Source: an uncultured Bacilli bacterium
Lineage (GTDB): Bacteria; Bacillota_I; Bacilli_A; RF39; UBA660
Assembly: GCA_944358565.1 (NCBI GenBank)
Contig: CALVRK010000043.1
Location: 1 to 8,621, forward strand
Length of the DNA stretch: 8,621 bases
Reading direction: 5' to 3'
Position numbers and translations under genes: made by a program. Shown here in pieces: positions 7,009 through 8,621 of the stretch (position 1 is the stretch's first letter; every line of letters begins with the position of its first letter). The notes below the pieces were generated by a model that was given only the letters and a program-made list of their open reading frames with translations, made no database searches and was not told the DNA's origin.

Positions 7009-7014
7009 GGTGAT
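7009..7014 (+). promoter_or_regulatory. Ribosome binding site deciding the 7018 start
   Basis: GGTGAT ends 3 nt before the ATG at 7018. An in-frame ATG at 6940 would make the protein overlap the upstream gene and read through its terminator, and it has no such site. Confidence 0.65.
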
Positions 7015-7017
7015 ATA

Positions 7018-7500
7018 ATGGAAAATAAATTAAGAAAAATAGTAAATATTTTAAAAGATAGTGGAAAAACAATTAGTACGATGGAATCATGTACTGGAGG
7101 AGCTATTGTAAATGCCATTACAAATGTACCTGGTGCGAGTAGTATTTTAGATTTTAGTGCAGTAACTTATTCGAATGACTTTAAAATAAAAATGGGTGTT
7201 GATAAAGATATTATCGATAAATATACTGTTTATAGTAAAGAGACAGCTAGAGAAATGGCTAAAGCAATTAGTGATTTTACTTTAAGTAATTATGGTATAG
7301 GCATCACGGGTAAACTCGGCAAGAGAGATCCTAAAAATAAGTGTGGTAATGACAATCAAGTATTTATGTGTATATATGATAAAGATATCAGTACATATAT
7401 TGATTTTGATATTTTTGTCGATAGAGATAATCGCCGTGATGATAAAAAAGAAGTTTTAGAAGAAGTTGTGAACAAACTTTTAAGTTATTTGGAAAAATAA
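7018..7500 (+). CDS. Stand-alone CinA C-terminal domain protein (PncC-like)
   Basis: This 160-aa protein matches the CinA C-terminal domain, whose characterised members (PncC) deamidate nicotinamide mononucleotide to nicotinate mononucleotide in cytoplasmic pyridine nucleotide recycling. Seen: the nucleophile motif ESCTGG (23-28, Ser24), NVPGASSILDFSAVTYSN (36-53) with the conserved Tyr51 and Lys56, and a GITGK loop (95-99). The usual GIAGPGGG segment after V-T is replaced by KLGKRDPKNKCGNDN (99-113), so the active-site loop is divergent and the substrate may differ. The N-terminal MoCF domain of full-length CinA (about 410 aa) is absent, and the clean start argues against truncation. The start at 7018 matches the family N-terminus. 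The DUF4186 gene follows after 2 nt, so the two are probably cotranscribed. Confidence 0.85.
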   Translation: MENKLRKIVNILKDSGKTISTMESCTGGAIVNAITNVPGASSILDFSAVTYSNDFKIKMGVDKDIIDKYTVYSKETAREMAKAISDFTLSNYGIGITGKLGKRDPKNKCGNDNQVFMCIYDKDISTYIDFDIFVDRDNRRDDKKEVLEEVVNKLLSYLEK

Positions 7501-7502
7501 TT

Positions 7503-7859
7503 ATGGATAAAGATTTAGATTATTTATTTCAAAAATTAAGTAAATCAAAGTTTCGCTCATCATTTCATTTACGTAAATATATGATAGATTATACTAATGA
7601 AAAAGGTATGGATAAAATTAAAAAGCACGCTTATGATTTTATTAATAAGAAGCTAAAGCCAGCTTATCCAAAGAATGATGGAAGGCAAACAGCGATGAGA
7701 GGGCATCCGGTTTTTATCGCTCAGCACGCAACAGGAACGTGTTGCCGAGGATGTTTAGAAAAGTGGCATCATATTCCTAAAGGAAAAGAGCTTACTAATG
7801 AAGAAGTAGATTATATTGTGAATGTAATTATGCACTTTATAAATAGTGAAATGAAATGA
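7503..7859 (+). CDS. DUF4186 family protein
   Basis: This 118-aa cytoplasmic protein has no known biochemical function. The family signature is well preserved: FRSSFHL (17-23), NDGRQT-x-MRGHPVF-x-AQHATGTCCRGCL-x-KWH (58-89) and the C-terminal helix DYIVNVIMHFI. Cys80, Cys81 and Cys84 together with His68, His75 and His89/His90 make a plausible metal or redox site; this is inference from residue clustering. Length equals that usual for the family, so it is intact. ATG lies 2 nt after the cinA stop with only a weak GGA at 7491..7493 upstream, so translation is probably coupled to cinA. No convincing terminator separates it from rubrerythrin, although that gene has its own promoter. Confidence 0.9.
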   Translation: MDKDLDYLFQKLSKSKFRSSFHLRKYMIDYTNEKGMDKIKKHAYDFINKKLKPAYPKNDGRQTAMRGHPVFIAQHATGTCCRGCLEKWHHIPKGKELTNEEVDYIVNVIMHFINSEMK

Positions 7860-7865
7860 AAATTA

Positions 7866-7894
7866 TATACAATTTTGTTTAATTATGGTATAAT
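7866..7894 (+). promoter_or_regulatory. Promoter of rubrerythrin
   Basis: A perfect TATAAT (7889..7894) with extension TGG (7886..7888) sits 17 nt after TATACA (7866..7871). An AT-rich inverted repeat, AATTAT-GGT-ATAATT (7881..7895), overlaps the -10. It could be an operator, but it does not clearly match a PerR or Fur box. The predicted start is near 7901. Confidence 0.68.
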
Positions 7895-7901
7895 TTTAAT
7901 G

Positions 7902-7923
7902 GTAATCAGTTGTTTCTGATAAC
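7902..7923 (+). promoter_or_regulatory. 5' leader hairpin of rubrerythrin mRNA
   Basis: GTAATCAG (7902..7909) and CTGATAAC (7916..7923) pair over 7 of 8 positions (one A-A mismatch) around the loop TTGTTT. The stem begins at the predicted transcript start, a position where hairpins often protect mRNA from decay. No T run follows, so it is not a terminator. It could instead be a DNA dyad bound by a regulator. Confidence 0.4.
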
Positions 7924-7937
7924 TAAATTTAAAAGAA

Positions 7938-7942
7938 GGGAG
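7938..7942 (+). promoter_or_regulatory. Ribosome binding site of rubrerythrin
   Basis: GGGAG, within AGAAGGGAGAT, lies 9 nt before the ATG at 7952. It excludes the longer frame from TTG 7910, which would start inside the leader hairpin. Confidence 0.8.
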
Positions 7943-7951
7943 ATATATAAT

Positions 7952-8506
7952 ATGGAACTAAAAGGAACAAAAACTGAAAAGAATTTATTAACTGCTTTTG
8001 CTGGAGAAAGCCAAGCTAGAAATAAATATACTTATTTTGCATCAACTGCAAAAAAGGAAGGTTATGAACAAATTGCTGCAATTTTTGAAGAGACAGCAAA
8101 TAACGAAAAAGAACACGCTAAAATGTGGTTAAAAGCTTTATTTGGTGGCGATATTAAAGATAGTTTAAAAGTTGATACTAAAGAAGCTTTAAAATTAGCT
8201 GCTGAAGGTGAAAACTACGAATGGACAGAAATGTATGCTGAAATGGCAAAAGATGCTAAAGAAGAAGGCTTTGACAAACTTGCTTATTTATTTGAAGAAG
8301 TTGCTAAAATCGAAAAAACTCACGAAGAGAGATATAATAAATTATTAGATGCTGTTAAAGATGAAAAAGTATTTAAAAGTGAAACTCCTAAAATGTGGGT
8401 TTGCCGTAATTGCGGTCATGTTCATTATGGTGAGGAAGCACCTAAAGTATGTCCAGTATGTGCTCATCCACAATCATACTTTGAAATTAAAGCTGAAAAT
8501 TATTAA
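7952..8506 (+). CDS. rbr: Rubrerythrin
   Basis: This 184-aa cytoplasmic non-heme iron protein reduces hydrogen peroxide in anaerobes, taking electrons through its rubredoxin domain. The ferritin-like domain (1-135) shows the diiron pattern: Glu19 in AFAGES, E-x-x-H at 52-55, E-W-T-E at 90-93 and E-x-x-H at 121-124. The rubredoxin domain (about 148-180) has W-V-C-R-N-C (Cys151, Cys154) and C-P-V-C (Cys167, Cys170). All expected ligands are present and length is slightly below the classic 191 aa. It has its own extended -10 promoter, leader hairpin and strong Shine-Dalgarno, suggesting a separately regulated, probably abundant product. Stop TAA lies 4 nt before a long hairpin. Peroxide-responsive control by PerR is common for this gene, but no clear PerR box was found. 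Confidence 0.97.
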   Translation: MELKGTKTEKNLLTAFAGESQARNKYTYFASTAKKEGYEQIAAIFEETANNEKEHAKMWLKALFGGDIKDSLKVDTKEALKLAAEGENYEWTEMYAEMAKDAKEEGFDKLAYLFEEVAKIEKTHEERYNKLLDAVKDEKVFKSETPKMWVCRNCGHVHYGEEAPKVCPVCAHPQSYFEIKAENY

Positions 8507-8510
8507 GAAA

Positions 8511-8543
8511 AAAAGAATTGCTAGATATATAAGCAATTCTTTT
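8511..8543. terminator. Bidirectional terminator after rubrerythrin
   Basis: AAAAGAATTGCT (8511..8522) pairs perfectly over 12 bp with AGCAATTCTTTT (8532..8543) around a 9-nt loop. On the plus strand only four T's end the stem. On the minus strand seven T's follow (plus 8508..8514 are A's). The hairpin is thus at least as strong for a leftward transcript, which implies a minus-strand gene or RNA to its right. Confidence 0.85.
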
Positions 8544-8555
8544 AATATACTTAAA

Positions 8556-8621
8556 TGGTGTTCCCTTTGGGGCTAGAACTAAACACCCCATGATTACGAG
8601 ACACTTGAACGCCCAAATGAG
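8556..8621 (-). other. tRNA-like element, degenerate, partial at window edge
   Basis: GC-richer sequence begins sharply at TGG (8556..8558), which reads CCA on the minus strand. Laid out with tRNA numbering (76 at 8556, 11 at 8621), these conserved positions fit: A14, G18, G19, T33, A37, G53, T54, T55, C56, A58, C61 and CCA. The anticodon loop is CTCGTAA (CGT, threonine) and the variable loop is 5 nt. However, the T stem (TTTAG/CCCAA) has two mismatches, the anticodon stem two, and the D stem (GTTC on the 3' side) at least two, and position 57 is T. The 5' acceptor strand is outside the window. It may be a decayed tRNA or a tRNA mimic. Alternatively, it is the last 22 codons of a minus-strand gene ending PKGNTI with TAA at 8551..8553, though that would use many GC-rich codons unlike its neighbours. 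Confidence 0.35.

Noticed and set aside
6940..7017. 26-residue upstream extension of the CinA-like protein
   Set aside because: It overlaps the end of the frameshifted gene and its terminator, lacks a ribosome site, and extends beyond the normal family N-terminus.
7859..7880. Hairpin AAAATT/AATTTT after the DUF4186 gene as a terminator
   Set aside because: The stem is six A-T pairs only, the tail is interrupted by G, and it overlaps the -35 of the rubrerythrin promoter.
8349..8576. Plus-strand open frame overlapping the rubredoxin domain of rubrerythrin
   Set aside because: Out-of-frame shadow of the Cys-rich domain that reads through the terminator.
1..8621. CRISPR array, insertion sequence, phage or plasmid origin
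   Set aside because: No spaced direct repeats, transposase, integrase, terminal inverted repeats or replication protein were seen. The only tandem repeat is the 18-bp coding duplication.

Overview
The window is AT-rich bacterial DNA. TGA is used as a stop (the P-type ATPase at 2493..2495 and the DUF4186 gene at 7857..7859) and tryptophan is written TGG, so this is the standard bacterial code and not a Mycoplasma/Spiroplasma code. The base composition, strong Shine-Dalgarno sites, consensus sigma-A-type promoters, short intergenic gaps and an oxygen-detoxifying rubrerythrin point to a low-GC, probably anaerobic Firmicute or RF39-like Bacilli lineage. That assignment is inference; no marker gene fixes the taxon.

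Layout. A tRNA-Gly(GCC) lies on the minus strand at the left edge and diverges from all the protein genes, which run on the plus strand. They are: a CtpE-type cation P-type ATPase (186..2495); a 452-aa cytoplasmic protein with a degenerate GH25-like C-terminal half (2591..3949); a fused ATPase-permease ABC exporter of the MacB/FtsX type (4001..6292); an unrecognised gene split between two frames at an A7 run (6366..6979); a two-gene unit of a stand-alone CinA C-terminal domain protein and a DUF4186 protein (7018..7859); and rubrerythrin (7952..8506). A strong hairpin at 8511..8543 then faces a GC-richer stretch that reads on the minus strand like a badly paired tRNA ending in CCA.

Most genes look like separate transcription units. 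Promoter-like -35/-10 pairs or extended -10 boxes precede nearly every one. The first four protein genes (counting the frameshifted one once) end in intrinsic terminators whose hairpins contain the stop codon. Only cinA and the DUF4186 gene, 2 nt apart, clearly form an operon. No single pathway unites the genes: membrane ion transport, ABC export, pyridine nucleotide salvage and peroxide defence sit side by side, as in an ordinary chromosomal backbone region.

The points that most deserve a second look are the frame break at the perfect A_AAA_AAA heptamer (6701..6707), where the downstream frame is open for 90 codons and ends inside its own terminator; the cytoplasmic GH25-like protein that seems to have lost its catalytic acids; and the tRNA-like element at the right edge with conserved tRNA positions but mispaired stems.
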